DNA from: Uloborus plumipes
Lineage: Eukaryota; Arthropoda; Arachnida; Araneae; Uloboridae
Length of the DNA stretch: 64,000 nt
Direction: 5' to 3'
NCBI GenBank assembly: GCA_038373865.1
Contig: JAXGGA010001626.1
Location: 62,001 to 126,000, forward strand
Every line of letters starts with the position of its first letter. Positions within the stretch are counted from its first letter, which is position 1. The notes beneath the pieces were generated by a model. It did not search any database and was not told where the DNA came from. It was given only the letters and a program-made list of their open reading frames with translations. Shown here in pieces: positions 12,289 to 27,200 of the stretch. Made by a program: the position numbers and the translations under genes.

Positions 12289-15200
12289 CATTAAGCATTC
12301 ATAAATTTCAGAGTTATGTGAGTATTTTATTAAAAAAAAATTTTGAATGTTTTTCTCAGACTGTAAAATAATTTTATGTTTATTTTAGAAATGTACTTAA
12401 AAATTATCGTAACAACATGCGCAGAAAAATCAATATAAACTGTATAAAATACAATGCATTATGAATCACAAAATTAGAAACATGTAACTAAGTCAGAACA
12501 ATTGAAAAAATAACACAACAAATAACAATAACAAATAACAATAGTGAAATACTCCTAAACTAAATTTTTCTCATATGGAAAACTTAGTGAGCCAAAACTT
12601 TTTCAGTGATTCATTTTGAACAAAAATGATTACTTCCAGTGCAAAGACCCTAACTTGAATCACCGAATTGTTTTACTTACATCGTATGATGTTACTTTAT
12701 ATTTTTGTCCTTTGCAGTTTTATTGTTTCCTCATCGTTACTTCCAGTGCTATATCCTGTCGTGATAAAATCAAAAAAAGCTGAAAATATGCCTTGACTCT
12801 TTTTGATGCGAAATTCTTTTCATTAACTTCCTTCTCGCATTTCCTGGAAAAAAAATTTTGAATGTTTTTCTCAGACTGTAAAATAATTTTATGTTTATAA
12901 AATATTACATATTTATAAAATATAATTTTATGTTTATAGAATATTAAACTTTCATTCAGTAAACAACTTTTATAAAACACAGAAAAACTAATTTAAAAAA
13001 CTGCGCAGAGAAAATATCAGGAGTTTTTTATTCTTTCTGTCTACAAAACGAAACCATTCGTAAAATAAATGTAGAAATTTGTACGCTGTACTTGAAACCT
13101 GAATTGATGTTCAAAAATTTTAGATATTATAAAAAAAATTTTTGTGGCAATGTCAAAAACGTTGAGTTTTTACAAAAAATTAAAACGGAGTACCAAATTG
13201 ATTGCATTTTGGTACGTCATTTGCTATTTTTATTTTTATTATTATTCTTTGAAAAAACGTATAATTTTTAGAAGTTTTTGCATTTTCTCCAAGAGAGGCA
13301 AAGTTGAACCTTTTTCTTGTCAACTGCTGACTGCTAAGTCTCAAGTAGTTAGGAATTAAATCAGAGAATACGTGTGCCTTGGGAATTAATGATAGAGTAA
13401 TTGACGTTTTTCTTTGTAGCCGGGAAGCTATGTCTTAATAGGGGAAGCAGAAAATTTTACAAAAATTATCACAATCATGAATCCTGATTTGAATAATTTA
13501 AAAATTTGGAGCAAATTTACTAATTGTATTTCTCCTCAAAAAATGTTTTTTTCATTTTTCATGCATCGATATAGAAGTATTTTGCTTTTGGTGAGCTCGT
13601 AACTTCTTTTTTACCTGGAAGAAATGTGTACTGGAAGAAAGTAATCTTAAGTAAAGCCGGTTAATTTTTTTATTTCAGCTTTAACGAGTTCGTTCCATCA
13701 TTAACTAGGAAATAGTTTTAATATAAATAGTTATATTAAAAAATCGTTTCTTTTGCACTTGAAGCACTTTTTTATTTGGTTTATCTAATAAGTACATTAA
13801 ATTATGTAAATACGTGAAATTCTCTAACTAACAAGTAATTAAACAGCTTTTAGTAGCAAATTGTAATCCATACTAATTAAGACTGTTCGCAAGTTCCTGT
13901 CCGAAGTCAAGATATGTGCCAGAAGAGTCGAAATATTCCAGAAAATCTATTCCTTCCATCCTCGTGGCTTTCATAACTTTAATTAAACACTAACGAAAAT
14001 TAATGAAGCATTACTTGAATCATTTATTTCGAAAAGGTAACATCTCTATTTTGATCTCCTCTGTCTCTTTAGAAAATTAAACAGCGCACGGTTATATTTT
14101 TGAATGTCATAATCAATGGTTATTTGGTAAATTATTGCAGTAACTGTGTACTTAACTAAAGGCATTTTTTCATTGATTATGACATTCAAAAATATAACCG
14201 TGCGCTGTTTAATTTTCTAAAGAGACAGAGGAGATCAAAATAGAGATGTTACCTTTTCGAAATAAACGATTCAAATAAAGTTCATGCTGTGAAAATCCGT
14301 GATCATATGCTTTGTCTCAAGCGTTGACTACCATATCTATCTCCAGACCTCTGATACTTTTATGGATTGACAGTCGGGGTTGGCAAGAAATTGCCCAGTC
14401 ATTATTTAATTTTTCCCAAAACCGTTACCCTCTAGCTTGATGAGCACATTGAAATCCGAAGTTCAAGTACAGGGTGCGGAAAATGTTCCCTTGCTACTTT
14501 TAAATGTATAAGTACTGCAAAAAAGTGACTAATTGTATTTTACGTACAATATATAGTATAAAATTGAATAAGAAATGTTTTATCAGTTAGAAAAAGATAA
14601 TTTTTGCAAAAAGGGTTTAAAAGTCTATCAAATTTTTTAAAAGACTACTTGAATTAGTATTATTTTTTAAATTTTATTTTGATATTTTTAAAATAATGGA
14701 TTTGAATGTTATTTATGCCCTAAAAAAGCATATTCAAGTTATTAATGTAATTTTGCAAGCTGCATAAAACATTAATTTTAAAACTTGAAAAATGCACTTT
14801 CTCAAGTCACAACTAATAAAATAAAAAATTGTACTTACATTCAAAACATTAATATCGCGATGTCAATTCATTTCAGTGTTCAAGCAATATTAAGTACTTA
14901 AGTACATTCAGTGGACATGGAGGATTTTGAGAGATAAAAAGTTCCATTTTTAAACCAGAAATGAAATAAACCCTCAATTTTATTTATTTTAGTATTTTAC
15001 TAAAAATTGTTTCATATCTGTTTTACTCACAAATAATATTCTCTCTTCTTTTAGATGTTGAAACTAATACTGAAGTAAAGAAAACAAGAATTAATACTGC
15101 AGGAAATGGTACATTAATTATTTCAAGCATCACTGTCAAAGATGCTGGAAAATATGAATGCGAAGCTAGTAATGGTCTTGGAAATTCTTTAAGAAAAGTA

Positions 15201-18200
15201 GTGACAGTTACCGTCAATGGTAAGGTAGCTCGACTTAAAAAAAAAATCGATTAGAGGATTTACAGGGAAGATAACATAATTTTCCATTGATTCATTTTTT
15301 ATTATACTGCTTGGACCAATAAAATTACTTGAATCAAAGTTTTCTCAATTTTTCTTTACCTTTTCGTTTTTTAAATAAAGTTACACAAGGTTTTTACAGT
15401 TTTAGATTGTCACCTACTGATAACTAATTTAAATTTGTTTATACAATCCCGTATTTGTTTGCCTAATTTAATTTACGTGATGTATTTGCCTGTATTTATT
15501 TATTTCTTTTTGATTCCCGGCTTACACCAAGTTGAATTCAATTCATGTGATTGATTTACTTATATTGTGCTTGCATTCATTTAAATTGTCTGCGAACATT
15601 GACTACGTGGAATCATTTAATTTCATCGTAACATTTTTATGTATTATTATACATGTAATAATTTCTTGTTACACTTATTCTTCTATCATAACAAAATGAC
15701 ATATCAAAATATTTGCATGCTATTTAGCATTTCAAATACCATGTATAGTTTTTGACTGGAAAAAAAATCAAGAAATACCTAATTCTTCACAAACAATATT
15801 TTTAATTTCTCTTAAAAGTTTGATGATGTTTTTATTGTGATCAACTGATATTGAAAACGCATATCAAACATTTCTGTTTAAATGTATGAACGAACACATT
15901 TCTCACTTTTATCCAATGTTTATTAGATGAAAATAGTTTCCCAAAGATCAAACAACATTCTGCAAACTTCTCATGCAGCAATGCTATGTAGTCTGCTTTG
16001 CCCAAATTCTTTGGTCAAAAAATGTTTATAAAATGGGAAATATACATAATATGGAAAAAAAGGTCAGTTTGTTAAAATCATTGTCGAAGCCGTTTTCAAC
16101 AGTTTTTCCTCAACTGATGGTATACAATCAGAGTAATTACATCAACGAAAGCTTTTTTTATAAACGATTTTAGTTATGATAATCGCTTTTCTGTTAGACT
16201 CTATACAGCAAATCTTATTGAATAAAAAGACTCTTTACAGTGTTTATATAATTACTTCAGTGGTTTAGTAAAATAATATAAGTTGATATTTTCTTTTCCA
16301 TATCGTCTAGTCCAAATATACTTATGACAAAACATTTTGTTTCCTTCACAAACTTACTTATGATGACTTTGATTTAGAAGCTCTTTTACTTTTCCCTACC
16401 TCTTGATGTATGATTTAAATGTGCTGAGTGAAATGGTTTTAGCAAAGTTTTCAACTGATGTTTATTTATTTTAGCACTTGTTTCAACATTTTTCAGAATG
16501 CGCAATATAGTGCGTGGTCTTTGATTAAACATGTCATACAGTGACAAATGTAAAACTTGGTGTGACATAAAGCGTGATTTATTATCTTGTTGAAAAGTAG
16601 TGCCCCGCCATCCAGAAGTGAAAATAATAGCTTTTGTTGCAAAAAAGGTAGCTGTTGAGCATTTTTTTTATTTAACAGAACTATTACTTCTCGGGAAATA
16701 TTGTAATTTGTTTATCAAAAAAATAAATGTTTTTTCACAAAGAATGATACTGAGCATCGATTTTACTACTATACTTCATTTTTTTTCTTTTTTGAGCAAA
16801 TACAATAATAACAAATATAAAGTGAGCAAGCAAACTTTCTCAATAATTAGTTTTTTGCTACAAACAAGATTTGTTTTTTAAAAAAATATCAACCACCGCT
16901 ATTTATCTATTCAAACTCACAATTCTCATATTTTTTTCTGTTGGTTTTTTCAGATTGTTTGATAAAATGTAACCCAATGTAAAAAATAATCCTTTGAAGT
17001 TTGTATTCTTTCTATTTATGAAATATAACAGGTTCAAATTTGTATTTTTAGTTTAACAGATCTACAATCCGTATAAACCGAAAAAAGGTTTCTCTTGTCT
17101 TGTGTTATCGATTAAAAGGAGGCGATTTTTTTTCTTCATCTGTCTTCTAAACTGGAGTACAATTAAAATGCTTTTGTTTTTTTATGTGTGTTACTATACT
17201 TGAACTTGAATCATAACGTGTGGATAAGGATTCTGGGGTAAAGTTTAACGCAGAAAAACTACTCCCTCATATTGAAAATATGAAAATGCTTGAAATAACA
17301 CTTTACAATATTGTTTTATGTAAAGAAATGTTGATCTAAGTCTAATTAAACTCTCATGTCCATTAATATAAATACTTATTGTTCTTTGTACACATTACAT
17401 GCATTTTTACACTCATCAAAATGCATCAGAGAAAGAAAATGCATCCTTTTTACTTTTATTCTGTTACATATTCTTTAATAAATAAATCTGGTAATCAATA
17501 TTATTGTTTTGCAGCTGACATTTCTTTTATGGATACATGAACATTCTGAAAATTATATTCAAGTGTTTGCTTGTTTTATTTTTTATTTCAAAAATTGTGT
17601 GTGATCATAATAAACATTTCTTTCCAGGTCAGTAATCCATAGTGTCTATATATGTGTGTAGTAAGGCATAATTGTGTTAAAGTATATTGTGAGATCATTT
17701 GATAGATTAATAGACTGAAATGGTTTGAATACCGTTTCAGAAACAAGCGAACTATTAGGATTTAGTTGTCAAAAACTAAATCAACCGAAAAGAAAAATAA
17801 AGCTATTTTAAAGAAACGTGAAAGCAAGTTTCATTGACGACAAGCTAATTTATTGATTTCCTCGTATCATTCTGGCCTTTAACTTATGTTTGAGAAGCCG
17901 AAAAACTAGATAGTCCAAAACGTGATATATACCCCAAGTTCAGTTGTATTAAATAGGTTCCACTGTACGTACGTACGTAAAAAATGTTATGTAAAAAAAG
18001 AAAACATTTTTGTTAAACATTCCTCTGGCTAGCTCTGAAAACAAACACTTCTTGTTGAGAGCAATTAAGTTAATAAAAGTTATAATCACACAGAAGTGCA
18101 AGAAATTTCAAATGCCGCCTTTGCAATATTTTTAGACTATAAGTAGCAATTTAAGTGTGGAACTAGCCTTCATTATTACTGAGATGAATACAAATCTAGT

Positions 18201-21200
18201 TTCGTGTAGATTATCATCGTTGCAAAAAGAAAATTCTAATGCATCCAAAGATGTAATCGAATATTATGTTTAATAGTTACTTTTATTTCATATTCCCGTG
18301 TGCATGAAATTCAAATAATGTACAGCACATACTAGCACATTCAGTTTTTAAATTAAAAATATAAATAAATGATGTCTATATTACAAGAATGTGTCTTAAG
18401 CATTATAAGCCTCATTAATTTCTCTTTGAGACACATATAAAGTCTCCTAAATGGCAGAAAGAGCACTTTTAAACATCGTTATTTTAATCATAAATGATTA
18501 AAGAGCAATATAAATTTATCTGGGAGCAAAAATACCCAAAAGATTTAAAGTGACGTATTTCACACGTCAGGTAATTATATGAAGTAGTTACGTAATTACA
18601 AAAGTAGATTTTCATTATCAACCAAAACAGTTAAGATGTTCTCACTTATTTTTAAATCAGTATATTAATACCATTAGCAATAAAAGAAACTCCTATGCAA
18701 ATAATTCATAATGTAAATTTTTGTTGCAGAAATAACTTTTTTAATTGACGTGTCAAGCGCTCGTTTCACACGATTTTATTCAAAAAGGAAAACTCTTTTT
18801 AAATTAATTTTGTTTCTTCCTTAGTTCCTGCCAAATTTGAGGAGAAGTTTGCTGTGGTCCATGCCAAAAAAGGGGACAGCGCTAGAATGAAATGTGAAGC
18901 TCTTGGGGATCAACCCTTGTCTATCTCATGGCATCGGGACGACACTGTCATAAGCAAAGGCGGAGACGAACGGTTAGTTATACACACACATAAATAATCT
19001 CAATTCAAAATCATTTATTTGTTTTCAACGTGCTTTATATAATAACTATTGATACTCTTATACATTTAAAGAAAAAATAAAACTTTGAGTGTCTACCCCT
19101 GCAGACCTCAAAAATATTACCCGTTTTTCAGCTCTCTGTTTAGTTTTGCTATTTTTCACTTTAAAATAGCATTCATACATTTTCCCATCCTAAATCCGAA
19201 AAAAAAATAATAGAAGATATGAATTCTCTATGAAATAATGTAAATTCGCTTTTGTAGATGGTTGAAAAAAGTAAATTTTCTAACAATTTAATCATTACTA
19301 GAAATAATAAATGTAGTTTTGAATAATTAGCAATATATGCAGCTATTGAATAGAATTATAGGAAATTCTTCACTGTGAGTAAACAGAACTATTGATCACT
19401 GTAATACGCAAGAAATTGAAAAGGCATAACTTAAGTTAGAACCATGAAGTTTTACCGCAGCAACAATGACAGAAAGTCTTCCAGTGACATGAGCCATTGT
19501 TAAATGTAACTTCACAGAAACATCGATAATCTAAAATGGAGGGAAATAATACAAATACAGTCGTATCTTCTTCTACGGAAAGTATATGTTGGTAAAAAGC
19601 AAAATTTCATTTAACACCGAATAAGCCGATTCCTTTTTTTTTTGTTTCGCTGGCAGCATGATAATATTAATGCAATCACATAATATTTCAAGATCCACTT
19701 TAATCTACTCATTAAAGCAGATTAAAATATTTACATTAACAATTGTATTTCAATGTAAATATTTTAACAAATTGTTACTTTTCATGTGAAGGGCCAGGGG
19801 GGGGGGAGATGAAAATCACTTTTTCGTTAATTTTGAGATATTATCACTATCTAGGGGTTATGAAAGAATAGTATCATCTGGTAGAACAACAAAGTGGTAA
19901 AAAAGATGAGAAGCGACCGAAATGTGTATAAAAACTCGAAAAACTACATAAGGAGCTACGAGAAATCACACTTTGTTCTTCGTTTATCTCGAAATCGCTT
20001 TTTGGTCATTTTTATCTTTTTTCCCCGTTGCCCTTCATATATTTTTTTTATTAAAATTGCAATATTATCTTACCTCTGATTATTTTTATCTCTTCGTTTA
20101 AAAACCTTAAATTAGAAAAAAAAATATTCAAGTATTTATCACGAAAATCATTAATTTTAACAGATACGATGAGATAATAATGAAAACGAGAACATATTCA
20201 TAAAATGTGTATTAGTAACTGAGACATGCAATTTTTACCTACTATTTAGTAATAATAAAAACATAAAATTTTATATGGTCTGATAACGCATTAATAGTTT
20301 TGCACCTTATTTAAGTTTTTTAATAAACCTTCAAGGGATGAAAGTTTAGATGCTACAGAACTTGGTGCTATGCAATTTTGCTTATTGCACTCTCAAAGGA
20401 AAAAAAAAGCAACTTTCACAGCTGTAAAAATGTTATATTTCTTTCATTCTATTAATGTCATTCTTTACAGCTATGAAATCTTCGAAACTATGGAACCCAA
20501 AGCCATGGTGTCCGAACTGATAATAAGGACCACCGATCGCGACGACGGAGCCCTTTATTCTTGCGTTACAGAAAATGAATTTGGCAGTGACGAGCGAAAA
20601 ATTCGACTTCTCGTAATGGGTATGATACTATACAGTAACTCATATTTTCAACATTTGTATATGTTTATCCCTGCAAATGTTTAAAATGTTGCCCCTATGT
20701 TAGGGTAACGCTTCGACAATGTAAGTTCGGACGAAACAATAAATGTATATGAAGGTGATTTTAAATACTCGTTTTTCTATGTTATCATCCCGAACAGTTT
20801 ACACACTTTAGACTTTTAATAGATTTTGAAAAAGCTACGATACGTTGCTTATCAGCGACAGGTTTATGGAAGAAACCACTCCACTATACAGAAATGTCTT
20901 CTCTCAAACACATTTTGACCCGTTAACCAACAATTTAGTTGGAGAAGAAAGCATTTTAACCACTTCCCTTACAAATTATTTTGGAAAAGATTGCAAAAAA
21001 AAAAAAAAATAACAATAATAATAATAACATTTGTTGATACGCTTTTATTAGTTTCACATGTGGGTCTGTATGTATGTGTGAATGTATGTATGTAACTCTG
21101 AAAAAAAAAAGATAAATTCACTTCATTTACAAATATAAAAGTAATATATTAAAAACTATTATTAATACTAAAGGCAAAATTATATTACATGTTGATGTAT

Positions 21201-24200
21201 TATAAGTACTTGTAAACTTAGCGGATATTCAATAGTTTTGAAAATCAGAGAGAAATCAGCTAGAGTATCATGAAAATATAGTTTAACCTTTAGTATTAAG
21301 TGTATTACACTTAAATTTAAAAGCGTATTTTTTAGTTTTTTTGAACTATAATTTAATTATTTAATTTGCTTTTTAAATACAAAGAAATGAAACAAACAAA
21401 ATATGTAGGTTTCAAATTGAATTTTAATTTTTTTGTTGGTATAAAATCATTTAGTTTCACCCGAGTTTTCTTGGGATAATAATTACCTGCTACTCATGGA
21501 GCCCGAGATAACTCGGGATAAGCAGGCAAGCGGTTACACTCATTCGGTTAAAGAAAATTATTTTCGTAATCATCCTTATGTGTATAAATTGTTGACTACA
21601 ACTGCATAATATAGTATGTTATAGTATCTAGCCTCATATTGTGGAGCGACAACGAAGAAGTTCGGAAATGATACATTTCAATACATGGAGTTTTAAAGTA
21701 ATATTATAATAGAGCGAATTTGAGTTGCTCAAACAAGGCGTAAATTTTTAATTAACACAAAACTAATGCAGTAAAAGTAATTTAACACAAAACAATTAGA
21801 AATCTAATATGAAAAGTATGCTGATAAAAGTTTAATAAGTCCCTTTTTTTTTTTTTTTTAAGTTTAACTTTGTTATGTAACAGTTAATTCGGCGCGCGGT
21901 AAGTAAATCCATTTTTCGTCTGCAGCACCTTTTTGAGAACTTTTCGCATAATATAGGCGTCAGATTAATATTTGTTTCATTATCGTCCTCGGCAGAATAT
22001 TATCTAATAATTCTTTATTAAACATTTCTGTGGTTAAATTTTTCCAAACGTTATCAGTCATCCATCTCACATGCATACCCCTCTGCTTTATTATAGTCCT
22101 CGTGGTCATTCCATAGTGACTAACGTAACATTCAGAGCTGATTTTGTAACTGTTTTTACTTGTACTTGTAACTTAAAGGATAAAAAATATTTTTAAGTTA
22201 TACTGGTGGATTTACAATGTACATTTTATCTATGTATCATTTCTGCAAAGAATTTAAAACAAAATTACTGACAGTAGATATTTTTTCAACAAAAATAGCA
22301 GTATGACTAACGTAACATTTTTGCAACCCTGAAAATTAATGCTCATGTTGTGAAGTAAAAATTTCTGAAAGTTAAGCAAGAGTTAAAAATTGAATGATAT
22401 ATTTGAAAAATGTGAAAAGTTGGCTTTTAAAAACATAAAACACATTTATGAAATCTTATTTTCTATTAGTCTTAAGTGTCACTTTTTCTCAAGATGGAGT
22501 GTGACTAACGTAACGTGACTCACGTAACCATCGAATATCAAGCAGTAGACACACTACAAACTATTTATTATGGCTAATCTCAGTGATAATTACAATACTT
22601 TTTCAATTTTGTTTTAAACTTCTTATGTTGTATAATTTTTATGTATTTATTCATTTTTTGATACCTTTTCACTTCGGTATTTTTTTCCTCCGGCTGAGGT
22701 TGACAGTGTTATAGAATAACCCCTTGTCATAATTAAATTGAACAATCCTTACTTATCCCTGCACTGAAAACGCCACTAGTAACTAGAGAATCGTTCATAT
22801 TTGGGAACTTAAAATAAAATTACATTTTAATGTTTTCACCTAATTTCGAGTGCATAATTTACAAAAAAGTTTTAAAACTTTATTTTTGAAATAAAAATTA
22901 AGGTATGTCTCACTACTTTGTGTTATTCTTTTTCTTTTTGTCTCCTATATGTTAGTAGAACTGTAACGCGCGTTTAATAGAACCATTTATGTATGTGCTG
23001 TTAGAAAAGATGTGAATAAAAAAAATTGAGTTTTCTTCAACAGTTTCAATCATATCTTACACAGTATTAAATATTTTCTAACAAATTTCTTTAGAGGAAA
23101 AAAAATGTATACGAAGCTATATAAGTATCAATGCACAGTAAATAGCATCTGGTAAGAGATTATTCGCATAAAACTACCTAATGATGTAAATAATGCAACT
23201 AAATAATGTCTTTTGTAAATTTTAAAGTAAGAAACTTATATCATAAAATTTTTGAAATGAAATTTGTCACTAGTTCTAATACCTTAATTAAACATAAAAT
23301 GCTGGTAAAAATGTAGAAGTTTCAGTAAATGAATGTGTAATGATTTTTCTTATATTTTGAGTATATGTGAACTGAAATATTGCTTTACAAAAATCACGAA
23401 AGGTAACTTTTTCCCTACTATTTATAGAGGTGCCCGCCGCTCCACTAGATGTAAAAATAAGAGAAATATGGAGTCGTAGTTCTAGCGTGTCTTGGGCTCC
23501 ACCTTACAGCGGCAATTCGCCAATTACTAAGTACATAGTGCAGTACTGGAGAGATATTGGTATGATTATAAACTTAAGAAAGTTCCTGTATGTAATTTTT
23601 CTGTTTGGCTTATAACTGACTTACGTTGTGTATGTCAACATAGCTTTGAAAATAAATAATATTGTTTCTATGTTTCAGTCAAAGTAGTTAAAAGCAAGAG
23701 CTACTGGTTTAAAATTAGTTAATCATTCTATACATAATCGGCTTGTCTTAAATTCGGCGATCAAGTTTTTAATGAACAACATTGGTTTCAACTCAACAAA
23801 AAAGGGTTTAAAATATGCATAAGTAAGGCAAAAGATAATAAAATACTCAATTTATAAAAGTAAAACCATCTGTAACAAAAAATTTTCCCTGAAAGCACTG
23901 TTTAAGTTCACTTCTTGTTAGAATAATCTACCAGAAAATGTAATAAGAGTTTGGTAATTGTAACATACATTTTTTCCTTAAAAACTTCGAAAAGAAGGAC
24001 AGAGAGGAATTCTTTAAAAGGCCATAGATCTATTGTGGAAAAGCTTTTAAATTAAATATCAAGATGCTCTTTTAAGATGGGATAATTTCTTAAGCATCGT
24101 GTGATGTCGAGACTTTAATTTCTCCTATTATGCTGGAAATTTACACTATAACTTTTGCATTTTTTTGCTGTTATGTAAGAAATATTTTTTTAACATTTTC

Positions 24201-27200
24201 CTCCATTTTACGTAGAAGGGTCTATTCAGAACGCTGGTATTTACACGGTTGTTAAAGTTTATCTAAGTAACAGGAAGAGTTCTTTAAACTCAGCTTTTTA
24301 AAAATCCCTATGCATTTTATTTATATTTGCGGACAAAACTAAACTGTAAGCATTAACACTAAACACCCAATTTAGAACATGTACTCAGAAATCCCACTTT
24401 TTTTTTTCATCATTAAACCTATCAAAAATAACAACTAAAGGAAATAAGAGATAAATAATTGCCATGGATTGCTTCCAATTTGAACAAAAGGTTTGCTTGC
24501 ATTTGAGTGTGCTTAAGCAAACACAAATTATGATTTCAGAAAAAAAATAAGCATAATTGCAGAGAGTATCCTTTAAAATTGCATTTAAAAAAATTATAAT
24601 TTTTTAATCACAAATTAGTGAAACTTCAGAAAAAAAGTCCACTTAAATGTTTGGTACTTTTTCTCTCATACATTAGTATTATATGTGGTTAGAAACTGGC
24701 TAAAAATATTTTACTGTGTAATTTCTATTTTCCAAGCAGAAATATATATTTTCAGTATAATAATAATGTTTATAAATATTTATAAAAGAAATGTATATTT
24801 TTCAGAAATATATATTTTCAGCATAAGAAAAGCGTGTACTCAAATACTCGCTAATGAAATTACGAAGAACTAGAAAAAGATGAAGTGAGCATTAAGGTTT
24901 TACATCCGACGCATTCTAAGCATCAAAAAGAGTAAAACTCGTCGATTACTACTTGCGAGCAAGAATTACGTTTTTGGCTGATTGCCAAGAGAGCTCTGAC
25001 GTCATCATCTGACGTCAATTATGCTCTAGGGAGCAAATGCCCCTGACACGTGCCTCAAATATGGCCTCTTGCGTACAAGAGCAGTGGCTCTAATTTTTGT
25101 TGTAGGAAATGAAGCAATGCTTTTTTTTCTCTTTCTCTCTTAGAATGAATGATTTATAGCATTATGTTTTCCATCTGTAAATACAGTAAAATTCGTGCGT
25201 GTCACTATAAAAGTGAAGTGAAATTTTTATTTTCTCATTATGTACCTTATTCTTTACATGTAAAGAGGTGTATTTCAAAAGAGGTACTGAAGACGTAAAC
25301 TTTTTTTTTTTTTTAATATTGTTGTCCTGTACTTGAAATTATCTCACAAAATAAACAACCATGCAAAATGGAAAAGAAAGAACATGACATTTAAATGATG
25401 GTTGCTAGTTCTACACCCGGCGAGGGGGAAGGGGTTATGGCGCAGATAGAACCACTGAAATTTTTAATGGAGTTAGTTAAGATATTGTCTTCTCTTTTTG
25501 AGGGAGTCTCACTCTTGGGAAATGCTCTGTAGTATTTGAAGGGGTTGTTATCGCTCTTGGATGGAGATGGGCACCACAAAATAGAGTTTTTGAACATAAA
25601 AAAAAGGACACGTAACAATTTAAGTGTTACTTCTTTTAGAATGTTGTTTACAACAGCATTTATCAAGAAGAGTAACAGGATTAAAAGTTATTTTTAAAAT
25701 TCCACTACTTCTCATCAAATTATTTCTTTTGTAAATAGGATTTACAATTATATCAAAATAATCTGATTACATTTCGAATTGGAACAAATGCTAGTGTTTT
25801 TCACTATTGAAAACCTTAATTATTTGACTATCTATTTTATGAACATTGAATATGTATTTTATTCAAACAAACCTTTTCGCATTGCTTTGTAAATATTAGT
25901 AAACGATCAAACACCACTAAAAGAATAAATGACTATAAATGTTATATGAAACGTATGTGAACTCTCCATTTTAATGTAAAAGAAGCTTGGAATCATTTGA
26001 AATAGTGAAATTATGTTTTATTATCTAACTCTCATATTACATCAGTAGCGTGCGTTGCATTAAACGCAGAATCATAAAGTTCATTTCTTTCTAATTAATA
26101 TTTTAAACTAGTCCTTGTTTTGCAGAGGCAGTGAACATAAAACTCCGGATATTTTTAAGATATAAGGCGATTGTTGTGTTAAATAAAAGGAAAGTCTTCT
26201 ATAGTTACGATTTTTTAAAGTCCTGGCATAAAACTAAAAGTGTAAAAACTATTAAAACTATATCTTGATTAAATGCAACATTATCACTTAAATACTACCT
26301 GCCACTTTAATAACAAAAACACAAATGCAACGAATAATTTCTTGTGTAATTCCACAGGTGGACAACCTCATCGTCTACTTGAAATATCAGCACCAAGCTC
26401 TCAATCCTCAGCTTTGTTGAAGGATCTGCATCCGGGAACTTCATATGTACTCAAAGTTGTGGCAGAGAATGCGGTTGGCAGGGGAGAGCCCTCTGATGCA
26501 GCATACCTTAAAACAGGAGAAGAAGGTGGGTACACTGTTTTTCTTAAAACTTTTTTTTTAATTGCTAAACACGACTTATGCTAAATAAAATTTACTTAAA
26601 TCGTAGCAATTGTAGTGTATAACTATTTTCAATTCATAAAAATTTAACCAAAACAGATTGGATCCAAATAAATTCTGAAAGAAACAAAAACATCTGACCT
26701 ATCACAGTTTGCAATACTCCGTTCGATTAGCTCTACAAATCATCATAGACGATTAGTATAGTTTAGACAGAAAGCAGAGGGGCGGCATTTCCGCTACTTT
26801 TTCCTATTTACTCTAGTGTCTCTCTACTTTTTAAATATTTAATACAAGCATCTCATCAATTTTTGATTACATTAACTTACCTTCCCGCTCTTTAAATAGC
26901 AGACAATCATTCGACGGCGGAATTGTGCATTATGTATTGTTATTAGTCTCCTGAAATAACCAAATAATGCTGTTACTTTTAAAAAAAATACAAATAGAAG
27001 CAATTCATATCAGTTTAACAACATAGAAAAAAAATAAATCCTGTTTTCTGTGATCGTATTAGGAGGAAGGTATATAGTTTACTTTTCATTTTACATTCCT
27101 ATTCAACACCTTTGGTCAATATTGATCTCAGCTGTGTCAATAGACCTATGGGATTAAACAGGGAAAAACATATAATGATTATAATAAATAGTAACAATTA

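Noticed and set aside
25391..25666. 91-codon minus-strand open frame
   Set aside because: No family resemblance and no splice context; it lies within the FN1 intron on the opposite strand and may be part of an undefined repeat.
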